From the NCBI RefSeq assembly GCF_003605365.2, contig NZ_QYTU02000016.1, forward strand, positions 1 through 64,000: a stretch of 64,000 nt of DNA, given 5' to 3'. This document shows, in pieces, positions 16,738 through 23,671 of this stretch. This stretch comes from Siminovitchia fortis (lineage in GTDB: Bacteria > Bacillota > Bacilli > Bacillales > Bacillaceae_C). The notes beneath the pieces were generated by a model. That model searched no databases and had not been told where the DNA came from. It saw nothing but the letters and a program-made list of their open reading frames with translations. Position 1 is the stretch's first letter, and every line of letters starts with the position of its first letter. Position numbers and translations under genes: made by a program.

Positions 16738-17973
16738 ATGCAGGCGGTTCTATCGTCGGAAAAAAGTTTGCCGCTTTATAAACGTGTACCGTTCATGCTG
16801 CTAATTGTTTCCGGGTTTATTGCCAATGTCAGTTACACGATGTTTATTTTCACTCAGTCGTGGTTCGTATTGAAACAGCTTCAAATGGTCACAGGTCTTG
16901 GGCTGATCTTCATTGCCTCCTCGGTTCCCCGGATCATTTTTATGCCTATTGGCGGAGTTATCGCAGACAAATTCAAGAAGACGCACATCATTTTTATTTG
17001 CATGTTGACAGAGATGATGCTTGTCCTTTCGATACTGTTTGCTTTAAAATCTGGAGTAGAGTCCGTTCATATATTTATCGCCGCTGCGCTTGTTTTTGGA
17101 ATAACAGATGCACTTCAAGTCCCGGCCAGGACGTCCCTGCTGCCAAAGCTGGTAGAAAAAGATCAGCTGACCCGGGCAAATTCGGCATACTCGTTCATCG
17201 GTTCTTCAGCTTCTATTTCGGGGGCGTTTTTTGCAGGGCTGGGCATCAGCCATTTTGGGTTCTTTCATACTTTTGGCATCATGGCCTGCGCAACATTTTT
17301 TGCAGCGATCCTTACCGTGTTGATCAAATACAGCCGCTCATCGGATTTGGAAAATTCAGAAGAGAGATTTCTTCAATCTTTGAAGAATGGGTTTGTTTAT
17401 GTGAAAAATTCACCCTTTTTGATTGCCATTTTCGGCCTGGCAATCACCATGAACTTTTTTCTGGCCGGTCCGTTGACAATGGGAATCCCAATCCTTGCTG
17501 ATTATGTCTTTAATGGGGAAGCGATTGTCTTTTCCATGATGGAATCAAGCATCCTAGTCGGCACCATTGTTGGATCCGCTCTATTTGGTATCATAAACGT
17601 CAAAAGACACAAGGGGAAAATTTCAATCTTATCAGTAACAGCAGCCGGTATGTTCATGTTTTTCATTGGAGTGGCAGATGTATTGTGGGTTGTATTAGGG
17701 CTGATGGGAACTGTCGGACTATTGATGGCTTTTACAAACGTGCCAATCATGACAATGCTGCAGGCGAATACGGAAGAAAAAATGCTGGGCCGGGTTATGA
17801 GCTTTTTAATGATTGCGGCCTTGGGTTTGACACCTTTATCCTACGCATGTACTTCATTGCTTTTACAGATCGGTTTAAACATCCAGCTGATTTTGTGCCT
17901 GGCGACAATTCCCGTCGTATGTGCAGGCTTATTAACCTATTGTCTTGTCCCGGTATTAAGAAATGCCGATTAA
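16738..17973 (+). CDS. MFS exporter
   Basis: A 411-residue transporter with about 12 hydrophobic segments and the MFS motif A region GGVIADKFKKTH between segments 2 and 3. It resembles drug/macrolide-efflux MFS proteins of the MefA type (VPARTSLLPKLVEKDQLTRANS is typical). Its position directly after an ArsR-like gene suggests substrate-inducible efflux. The substrate is not known. Confidence 0.85.
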   Translation: MQAVLSSEKSLPLYKRVPFMLLIVSGFIANVSYTMFIFTQSWFVLKQLQMVTGLGLIFIASSVPRIIFMPIGGVIADKFKKTHIIFICMLTEMMLVLSILFALKSGVESVHIFIAAALVFGITDALQVPARTSLLPKLVEKDQLTRANSAYSFIGSSASISGAFFAGLGISHFGFFHTFGIMACATFFAAILTVLIKYSRSSDLENSEERFLQSLKNGFVYVKNSPFLIAIFGLAITMNFFLAGPLTMGIPILADYVFNGEAIVFSMMESSILVGTIVGSALFGIINVKRHKGKISILSVTAAGMFMFFIGVADVLWVVLGLMGTVGLLMAFTNVPIMTMLQANTEEKMLGRVMSFLMIAALGLTPLSYACTSLLLQIGLNIQLILCLATIPVVCAGLLTYCLVPVLRNAD

Positions 17974-17998
17974 CTTATAGATTGGAAGTGTTGCATTG

Positions 17999-19405
17999 AT
18001 GGAGCAGCCTGTGATTTTTGAAAAAATTCCGTTCGAACCGGATAAATTTTTCAAGGCGTATGTAAACTTAACCGCAAATAAAGACCAGCATGTTCTTTTG
18101 GAAAGCGGACGTTCGGGAAGATACAGCATTGCAGGAATCGACCCGTTTGCGATTATTCATGCAGATGAACAGCAAATTGAAATAAAGCAAGGCGATCAGA
18201 CTGAAGTGATAGAAGGAAAACCTCTTCAAGCGCTGGAAATGTGGATGGAGCGGTTTTCCTTCCCGCCGATACCAGGGCTGCCCGATTTTCAGGGAGGGGC
18301 CATTGGATATATAAGCTACGATTATGCTTGGTGCATTGAAGAGCTGCCGCGTAAAGCCGAGGATGATATCGGGCTTCCCCTTTTTTATTTTCTTGTTTTT
18401 GATGAATGGGCAGTGTTTGACCATGAGGAACAATGTTTATGGATCATGGTTTTGAATGGAGAGCCGGCTGAAGACAGATTGCAGGAATTGAAAGCATCCT
18501 GGATGAAGGCAGCGGAAATAGGCTTGGAAGAGCCGGCTGATTTTCTAAATGAGAGTGATGTAGTGGAGCCTAAGTTAACTTTTACAGAAAAAGAGTTCAC
18601 GGAAGCTGTTGAAGAAGTGAAAGATTATATACGGGAAGGCGACGTTTGCCAGGTCAATCTGACGGTCCGGCAATCGGAGGAGCTTTTCACAACACCGATC
18701 AATATATATTTAAAGTTGCGAAAAATGAATCCTTCCCCTTATATGGGATATTTTCATACACCGGATTTCCAGATTGTTTCCGGTTCCCCGGAGCTTTTAA
18801 TAAAAAAAGCCGGACGAAAAGTCGGAACAAGGCCGATTGGCGGAACAAGACCGCGGGGAAACAACGAAGAAGAAGACAGGCAGCTTGAAAAAGAGCTGCT
18901 CTCCAATGAAAAGGAAAAAGCGGAGCATATTATGCTTGTTGATTTGGAAAGGAATGATTTTGGCAAGGTGTGTGAATTCGGAAGCGTGCATGTGGATGAA
19001 TTGATGGTGATTGAAAAATATTCACATGTTATGCACATCGTTTCACATGTGAGTGGAACATTATCCGAAGATAAAAGTGTATACGAACTGATTGAAGCGG
19101 TCTTCCCAGGCGGCAGTATTACCGGGGCGCCCAAAATAAGAACGCTGGAAATTGTCGAGGAACTTGAGCCGGTCAAACGGGGAGTGTACACAGGAACAAT
19201 GGGCTGGATCGGATTCAATGGGGATGCGCACTTGAACATTGTGATCCGGACGATGGTCATCAAGGACGGGCTGTGCCATGTTCAGGCTGGTGCGGGCATC
19301 GTCATCGACTCCGACCCGAAAGCGGAATACGAAGAGTCATTGAATAAAGCAACCGCTCTTTGGAAAGCCAAAAAAGAGGCGGAGAAAGAGGGGGCATTCG
19401 CATGA
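17999..19405 (+). CDS. pabB: Chorismate-utilising synthase component I (PabB-like)
   Basis: A 468-residue chorismate-binding enzyme. It has the N-terminal TrpE/PabB domain (LLESGRSGRYSIAGIDPFA; GAIGYISYDYAW) and the catalytic domain with VNLTVRQSEEL, ERNDFGKVC and GGSITGAPKIRTLEIVEELE. With the pabC-like gene two positions later it probably makes 4-amino-4-deoxychorismate for folate. The motif that usually separates the subfamilies (PIKGT in aminodeoxychorismate synthase, PIAGT in anthranilate synthase) reads PIGGT here, so the product assignment rests on context. The ATG at 17999 follows ATTGGAAGTG. No folP, folB or folK follows, unlike the standard Bacillus folate operon. Confidence 0.78.
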   Translation: MEQPVIFEKIPFEPDKFFKAYVNLTANKDQHVLLESGRSGRYSIAGIDPFAIIHADEQQIEIKQGDQTEVIEGKPLQALEMWMERFSFPPIPGLPDFQGGAIGYISYDYAWCIEELPRKAEDDIGLPLFYFLVFDEWAVFDHEEQCLWIMVLNGEPAEDRLQELKASWMKAAEIGLEEPADFLNESDVVEPKLTFTEKEFTEAVEEVKDYIREGDVCQVNLTVRQSEELFTTPINIYLKLRKMNPSPYMGYFHTPDFQIVSGSPELLIKKAGRKVGTRPIGGTRPRGNNEEEDRQLEKELLSNEKEKAEHIMLVDLERNDFGKVCEFGSVHVDELMVIEKYSHVMHIVSHVSGTLSEDKSVYELIEAVFPGGSITGAPKIRTLEIVEELEPVKRGVYTGTMGWIGFNGDAHLNIVIRTMVIKDGLCHVQAGAGIVIDSDPKAEYEESLNKATALWKAKKEAEKEGAFA

Positions 19406-19983
19406 TTCTTGTCATCGACCATTATGATTCTTTTACATACAATCTTGTTCAGGCACTTGGCAAGGTTGAGAAGGATATTCTAGTAAGAAGGCATGACGAG
19501 CTCTCAATTGAAAAGATCAATCAGTTGCATCCGGAATATATTATTATTTCATCCGGGCCGGGAAGGCCTGCTTCAAAAGGGGTTACAAGCGAAGCAATTC
19601 AACAGTTTAAGGGTAAAATTCCTATACTTGGCGTAGGGCTTGGCTGCCATGCCATTGCTGAAACTTTTGGAGGAAAATTGATCAAAACAGATAATCTTCT
19701 TCCGGGTAAATCGATGGATATTTCTCACGACGGGAAAACCATTTTCAGCGGTATTGAGCAGCCTTTTTCCGCTACCCGTTATCACTCATTGATTGTTAGC
19801 AGGGAAAGTCTTCCTGATTGCCTGGTTGTTTCAGCGTGGAGCTCGGAAGAGGAAGTAATGGCCATAAGGCACAGGGATTATCCATTGGAAGGTTTGCAAT
19901 TCAACCCTGAATCGATTATGACCGAAGCGGGGGAGAGACTGTTGAAAAACTTTATTGAACTTAACCGGATGGCTGTGAATTAA
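19402..19983 (+). CDS. Degenerate glutamine amidotransferase (PabA/TrpG-like)
   Basis: A 193-residue class I amidotransferase-fold protein starting MILVIDHYDSFTYNLVQALG, overlapping pabB by four bases. The oxyanion motif SSGPGRP is kept, but the nucleophile site, normally GVCLGHQ, reads GVGLGCHA, and the catalytic His, normally in FHPES, reads FNPES. Both changes are clear in the nucleotide sequence (GGCGTAGGGCTTGGCTGCCA; TTCAACCCTGAA). It should therefore be unable to hydrolyse glutamine by the usual triad. It may be a structural or ammonia-channelling partner of component I. A Cys three positions downstream is unlikely to substitute without the His. Confidence 0.85.
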   Translation: MILVIDHYDSFTYNLVQALGKVEKDILVRRHDELSIEKINQLHPEYIIISSGPGRPASKGVTSEAIQQFKGKIPILGVGLGCHAIAETFGGKLIKTDNLLPGKSMDISHDGKTIFSGIEQPFSATRYHSLIVSRESLPDCLVVSAWSSEEEVMAIRHRDYPLEGLQFNPESIMTEAGERLLKNFIELNRMAVN

Positions 19984-19984
19984 T

Positions 19985-20827
19985 ATGTATATCTTTTTAA
20001 ACGGTCAATTTATTGAAAAAGAAAAAGCGCGCATTTCACCTTTTGACCATGGCTATTTATATGGTGTGGGTGCGTTTGAAACGTTTCGTACATATGGGGG
20101 AATCCCTTTTTTGCTCGATGAACATTTGGAGCGGCTGAATGCAGCACTTTCGGAAATGGGAATCAATCGCGCTTTTGAAAGGGAAGAAGTGATGGCTGTA
20201 ATAGAAAAGCTGTCGGAGCTTAATCAATTACAAGATTCCTATATTCGGATGAATGTCTCGGCCGGACCGGCGGAAGTAGGATTGCAGGCTGGCCTGTATT
20301 CGGATCCGACAGTTATTCTTTTTCAAAAGGAACTTTCTCCATTGGAGCCGCTTCGCGAAAAGGAAGCGGTGTTATTGACAATCTGCCGCAATACGCCCGA
20401 AACGAAAATTCGTTTAAAATCCCATCACTTTTTTAATAATATAGCTGCCAAGCGGGAGCTGGGTGCTGATCCGGGAAAAGAAGGCATCTTTCTTTCTGCG
20501 GATGGCTATTTGGCTGAAGGCGTCACTTCGAATCTGTTTTGGGTGAAAAACGGCAGGATATATTCGCCGGCGGTGGAAACCGGGATACTGAACGGTATTA
20601 CAAGACAGTTCATTTTCCGGCTTGCCAAAAGGCTGGGCATTCCGGCAGAAGAAGGGCTGTACAAAAAACGGGAACTCATTCATGCAGATGAAATATTTTT
20701 TACGAATTCGATCCAGGAAATTGTCCCTGTAAATGTCTTCGAAGGGAAAGCTTTGCCTGGAAAAAAAGGGACTGTTGTTCAAATGCTGAACGGTTTGTAT
20801 CAAAAATTTATTTCCGAACTACAATAA
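19985..20827 (+). CDS. pabC: Aminodeoxychorismate lyase-like (class IV PLP enzyme)
   Basis: A 280-residue fold-type IV pyridoxal-phosphate enzyme beginning one base after the pabA-like stop. It has the N-terminal signature FDHGYLYGVGAFETFRTYGG, the PLP-binding Lys in FNNIAAKRELG, the phosphate-binding LAEGVTSNLFWVK and the EIFFTNSIQEIVPV region. PabC releases 4-aminobenzoate and pyruvate from aminodeoxychorismate. D-amino acid transaminases share the fold, but coupling to the pabB-like gene supports the lyase. Confidence 0.82.
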   Translation: MYIFLNGQFIEKEKARISPFDHGYLYGVGAFETFRTYGGIPFLLDEHLERLNAALSEMGINRAFEREEVMAVIEKLSELNQLQDSYIRMNVSAGPAEVGLQAGLYSDPTVILFQKELSPLEPLREKEAVLLTICRNTPETKIRLKSHHFFNNIAAKRELGADPGKEGIFLSADGYLAEGVTSNLFWVKNGRIYSPAVETGILNGITRQFIFRLAKRLGIPAEEGLYKKRELIHADEIFFTNSIQEIVPVNVFEGKALPGKKGTVVQMLNGLYQKFISELQ

Positions 20828-20857
20828 CAAAAGCTCCTGCCGAATTTGGCAGGGGCT
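20828..20857 (-). terminator. Terminator of first small membrane-protein gene
   Basis: AGCTCCTGCC and GGCAGGGGCT pair around GAATTT. On the minus strand the stem is followed by TTTTG, so it serves the minus-strand gene rather than pabC. Confidence 0.75.
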
Positions 20858-20866
20858 AAAAATTAG

Positions 20867-21022
20867 TCAGTGTTCACTTTTTTCTTTAAAATTCTTGGGA
20901 GCAGGAGGCCGGTCCACTCTGCTTGCGTCGTCAAAATTCAGGGCGGAACTGATAAAAAACACCAGGAACAAAGCGACTACCGCCAAAAATATAACAAGCC
21001 CGATCAAAATTGATAAATCCAT
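20867..21022 (-). CDS. Single-span membrane miniprotein A (51 aa)
   Basis: Starts at ATG after TAGGAGGGAACTGG. The protein begins MDLSILIGLVIFLAVVALFL, giving one strong membrane segment at residues 4-26, then an acidic patch NFDDASRVDRPPAPK and a charged end KEKSEH. It belongs to a trio with the next two genes: all have an N-terminal span of about 20 residues, then D-x-D-(A/S)-x-x-(V/I/T)D and a proline pair. The layout recalls small auxiliary subunits of respiratory oxidases, but I cannot name the family. Confidence 0.7.
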   Translation of the reverse strand: MDLSILIGLVIFLAVVALFLVFFISSALNFDDASRVDRPPAPKNFKEKSEH

Positions 21023-21103
21023 TCCAGTTCCCTCCTATTTGATTGATAGTGTGGAAACAATGAAGATATATATATTATTCCCTCTTTTTTTTCCTACAAA
21101 CAT

Positions 21104-21126
21104 AAAAATCCTGTCATAAGACAGGA
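21104..21126 (-). terminator. Terminator of second small membrane-protein gene
   Basis: TCCTGTC and GACAGGA pair around a four-base loop. On the minus strand they are followed by TTTTT. Confidence 0.8.
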
Positions 21127-21136
21127 AAGTTTTCGG

Positions 21137-21280
21137 TTAGTTATCTTTTTTATCCGGCGGCGGCAAGGGGTCGATTGTGCTTGCGTCATCGTAATCCAAA
21201 ACTGTATGAATATAGTAGATGAGAAATCCGGCAATGGCAGCCAAAACACCTGTCAATCCAAGTGTGACCCATAATTGCAT
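21137..21280 (-). CDS. Single-span membrane miniprotein B (47 aa)
   Basis: Starts at ATG behind AAGGAGGAATGCTC. The protein begins MQLWVTLGLTGVLAAIAGFL, continues IYYIHTVLDYDDASTIDP and ends LPPPDKKDN. One membrane segment spans residues 4-25 and the tail carries DYDDASTID, closely parallel to the NFDDASRVD of miniprotein A. It has its own ribosome site and terminator, so its amount can be set apart from its neighbours. Function unknown. Confidence 0.7.
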   Translation of the reverse strand: MQLWVTLGLTGVLAAIAGFLIYYIHTVLDYDDASTIDPLPPPDKKDN

Positions 21281-21336
21281 GAGCATTCCTCCTTGTTTAA
21301 ATGTATGCCCATGCCCGGAATCTATTCCATAGATAA

Positions 21337-21362
21337 GCCTCCTGCAGCATGCTGCAGGAGGC
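21337..21362 (-). terminator. Perfect 26-base palindrome after third miniprotein gene
   Basis: GCCTCCTGCAGC and its complement surround the central AT. It lies seven bases beyond the stop codon of miniprotein C. The minus-strand tail TTATCT is only weakly T-rich, so it is a poor intrinsic terminator and could instead stabilise the mRNA 3' end. Confidence 0.6.
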
Positions 21363-21369
21363 GGCTTTG

Positions 21370-21510
21370 TCAGTTGTTTTTTTGTTCAGAAGGCAATTCG
21401 TCTACTGTATTTGAGTCGCTTGAATCCAGCACGGATCCAATATAGTAGACTAGAAATAATGCTACCGCACCCAAAAAGACGGACAACCCGATTAAAACTC
21501 CCATTTGCAC
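21370..21510 (-). CDS. Single-span membrane miniprotein C (46 aa)
   Basis: Probable GTG start after GGAGGGGATCAAT; the ATG two codons later is an alternative. The protein begins MQMGVLIGLSVFLGAVALFL, continues VYYIGSVLDSSDSNTVDE and ends LPSEQKNN. Span at residues 4-24, then VLDSSDSNTVDELP, matching the position and pattern of the acidic motif in miniproteins A and B. The YY(I)(H/G)xVLD junction is shared with B. Three tandem paralogues imply duplication and divergence. Function unknown. Confidence 0.68.
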   Translation of the reverse strand: MQMGVLIGLSVFLGAVALFLVYYIGSVLDSSDSNTVDELPSEQKNN

Positions 21511-21699
21511 ATTGATCCCCTCCACTCTTTAATACAATGCCCGCTTTTCAACATCTATTAATGAAAAGCGAAGAGGTTTCTCCGTTTATTCAACTATGAG
21601 TATAGCTCATTTTGCTGTTTCTCTCAAAGTTTATATCAGTCTTTTTAAAAAATAAAAACAGATGGCTTTGTTTTTTTCCGAAGCCATCTGTTTCCATAT

Positions 21700-21858
21700 T
21701 TATAAATCCGTTCTTTTTCCTGGCTCGTCTTTTCCGCCCGTGTCATTTCCTGTGCTTGCTGTGTACCCCACGCGGTATGCGAATTTTTTGTCCCGGCGAA
21801 GTGCTTTCGGCATTTTATACTGCCCGTCGCCGTTTTGATATTGTCCTCTTTCAGACAT
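21700..21858 (-). CDS. Small hydrophilic protein (52 aa)
   Basis: ATG behind GAGGAGGGACAATC. The protein begins MSERGQYQNGDGQYKMPKAL and ends GGKDEPGKRTDL. It is polar, basic and Gly-rich, without a membrane segment. It lies 12 bases after the DUF4025-type gene in the same orientation and probably shares its transcript. The composition is like that of many small Bacillus spore or stress proteins, but the family is not recognised. Confidence 0.6.
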   Translation of the reverse strand: MSERGQYQNGDGQYKMPKALRRDKKFAYRVGYTASTGNDTGGKDEPGKRTDL

Positions 21859-21870
21859 GATTGTCCCTCC

Positions 21871-22077
21871 TCAATCAAAAATCCTTTCTGTAATCTTTGT
21901 GTCTTCTCCATCCACATTCTCAATCACGGGGTCGATCTGCCCTTCAGTGTATGCATCGCTAACCTGTTCGTGGGTCGTGGCAATTCCTTTTGATATTGAA
22001 TCTTTCCTATTGGTGCCATCTAACTTGTACTGTCTGCCTGCAAGCTTCATGCTCTTCTTTTGAAGATCTTTATTCAA
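21871..22077 (-). CDS. YozQ-like small protein (DUF4025)
   Basis: A 68-residue acidic-basic protein that resembles the YozQ/DUF4025 family of Bacillus (SKGIATTHEQVSDAYTEGQI followed by DPVIEN). Function unknown. The start is TTG behind AAAGGAGGGAATCCG. It is transcribed away from the WYL-like gene and shares an intergenic region of about 130 bases with it. Confidence 0.65.
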   Translation of the reverse strand: MNKDLQKKSMKLAGRQYKLDGTNRKDSISKGIATTHEQVSDAYTEGQIDPVIENVDGEDTKITERIFD

Positions 22078-22149
22078 CGGATTCCCTCCTTTATTAGCTT
22101 TACATATTATTTCCTAAATAAGAGCTGCAATTACATGAATTAATTACCA

Positions 22150-22179
22150 TTGATTAACGAATATACGTTCGCATACAAT
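22150..22179 (+). promoter_or_regulatory. Promoter with LexA (SOS) box in its spacer
   Basis: TTGATT, 18-base spacer, TACAAT. The spacer contains CGAATATACGTTCG at 22158-22171, one base different from the B. subtilis recA LexA operator as I recall it (CGAATATGCGTTCG). LexA bound there would block RNA polymerase, so the downstream WYL-like gene is predicted to be DNA-damage inducible. Confidence 0.65.
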
Positions 22180-22209
22180 AAAACAAACATTTATTCCGGA
22201 GGTGGTTGA

Positions 22210-22434
22210 ATGAAGCAGGTTTTTGAACGTGCAGCCATGTCAAAAGGGAATGTGGAAATCATTTATATGTCCTCCAACCGGCAATTCACGAAACGTATCA
22301 TTAAAGTTCTCTCCATTTCAAATACAGTAATCCAGGCATATTGTTATCAAAAGCATTCCTTCAGAACATTTAAAATAGAAAATGTATTGTCCGCATCACC
22401 AGTGCCTTCTATAAAAAGTGGAAGCTTACGATAA
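22210..22434 (+). CDS. Stand-alone WYL-like domain miniprotein
   Basis: A 74-residue protein with the SH3-like beta pattern of WYL domains: VEIIYMSSNRQFTKRIIKVL, then VIQAYCYQKHSFRTFKIENV with the AYC and RTFK elements typical of the ligand- or nucleic-acid-binding face. WYL domains usually follow a winged-helix domain and several respond to single-stranded DNA; here no DNA-binding domain is attached. The start ATG follows CCGGAGGTGG. The LexA-type promoter upstream fits a role in the DNA-damage response. Confidence 0.65.
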   Translation: MKQVFERAAMSKGNVEIIYMSSNRQFTKRIIKVLSISNTVIQAYCYQKHSFRTFKIENVLSASPVPSIKSGSLR

Positions 22435-22550
22435 AACCGGGCTGTCTTGAGAAAGGCGCCGGGCCTTTTTTTATTTTAAACCACATTTAACATGATGCCT
22501 GCCCTTCCATTTTCAGGACAGGCGCATTAAATAAAGCAGGAGGGATTCTT

Positions 22551-23528
22551 ATGGCATATAAAATTGAAAAAAGAATCATCCCCGGCCTGCCGGATATACC
22601 GATCAGATCGAGCAGGTTCATTATTGCTCATGAATCCGGAAACCTTCGTAACACCGGACCGAATTCTCTTGATGCGGAAGTGGAATTTATGACAGCCAAC
22701 TGGCGCAATGCGTTTACTTCTCATTTTGTCGGAAGCGGCGGAAGGATTGTACAGCTGGCCCCTGTTGGAAAATTCCAATACGGGGCGGGGCCGAAAGCGA
22801 ACCCGTACGCCTACGCACAAGTTGAACTCGCACGCACGAATGATCCTGACATATTCAAAAAGGATTATGGGGCTTATATTTGGCTGTTACGGAAGCTTGC
22901 GGATGATGCAGGACTGCCCAAAACTTTGGATACCGGCACCGGAATTGGGGACAGAGGGATAAAATCCCATAATTGGATACGGGAACACTTGGGAGGAACT
23001 ACACATACAGATCCATTCGCGTATCTTGCCCAATTTGGGATTACCAGGACACAATTTAAAAAGGATGTGGAACGTGGCAAGGCCTCTGAGCCTGCTGCTA
23101 AGCCATCGGGAAAAGTACATTCATCCGGCACCTATTCCGGCAACAGCATCGTCGATTATTTAAAAAGCATCGGGGTTGACTCAAGTCCGGCCCACAGGCG
23201 CCAACTGGCGAAGCAATACGGCGTGGAAAATTATGATCTGTCTGCCGCCAAAAATCTTGAACTGCTTCATAAAATGAGAGGAGCAATGCCGGACGGAAAG
23301 GAAAAAGGAACAGTACACCTTCCTGCGAACGCTAAAACTTGGCGGACCTATAGACTTGGCGTTCAACCGGTCAAGCAAAATTCTGATTGGAGCCTTACGC
23401 CTTCCCGCTATGGAGGCCTGACGTATGAAATTCTTGACCGTCCTTATCCCAACGTGGTCACAATCAACACAAGCCGGGGGAAAAGAAATATTTATGTCGG
23501 GCCCGAAACGGGGGCAGTTATTCGATAA
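22551..23528 (+). CDS. N-acetylmuramoyl-L-alanine amidase, phage-lysin type
   Basis: A 325-residue amidase_2 protein. Residues 1-150 carry the zinc amidase fold (RFIIAHESGN with a ligand His; THTDP with His and Asp). A linker leads to a repeat-type motif GNSIVDYLKSIGVDSSPAHR that is common in Bacillus phage endolysins, then a C-terminal SH3-like domain (TYRLGVQPV to GPETGAVIR). No signal peptide is present, as in XlyA/XlyB of prophage PBSX, which need a holin. No holin or other phage gene is near, so it may be a domesticated lysin released on lysis. AGCAGGAGGGATTCTT precedes the ATG. Confidence 0.82.
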   Translation: MAYKIEKRIIPGLPDIPIRSSRFIIAHESGNLRNTGPNSLDAEVEFMTANWRNAFTSHFVGSGGRIVQLAPVGKFQYGAGPKANPYAYAQVELARTNDPDIFKKDYGAYIWLLRKLADDAGLPKTLDTGTGIGDRGIKSHNWIREHLGGTTHTDPFAYLAQFGITRTQFKKDVERGKASEPAAKPSGKVHSSGTYSGNSIVDYLKSIGVDSSPAHRRQLAKQYGVENYDLSAAKNLELLHKMRGAMPDGKEKGTVHLPANAKTWRTYRLGVQPVKQNSDWSLTPSRYGGLTYEILDRPYPNVVTINTSRGKRNIYVGPETGAVIR

Positions 23529-23671
23529 CGGAAAATTTTTCACATGAATGAGCAGCAGCAAGGGAGCAGAAAACCCCTTGCTGTTATTATTGAACAAAAG
23601 AGAGTCCGGATTATTCGCCGTTAAAGAGAAAATTGCCTATTTGCTATAATAAAAAGAAGGTGGTGGGGCAT

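Noticed and set aside
16860-17501. 213-codon plus-strand frame inside the MFS exporter
   Set aside because: It is a second frame within a clear transporter gene and its translation is rich in Trp, Cys and Arg without segments.
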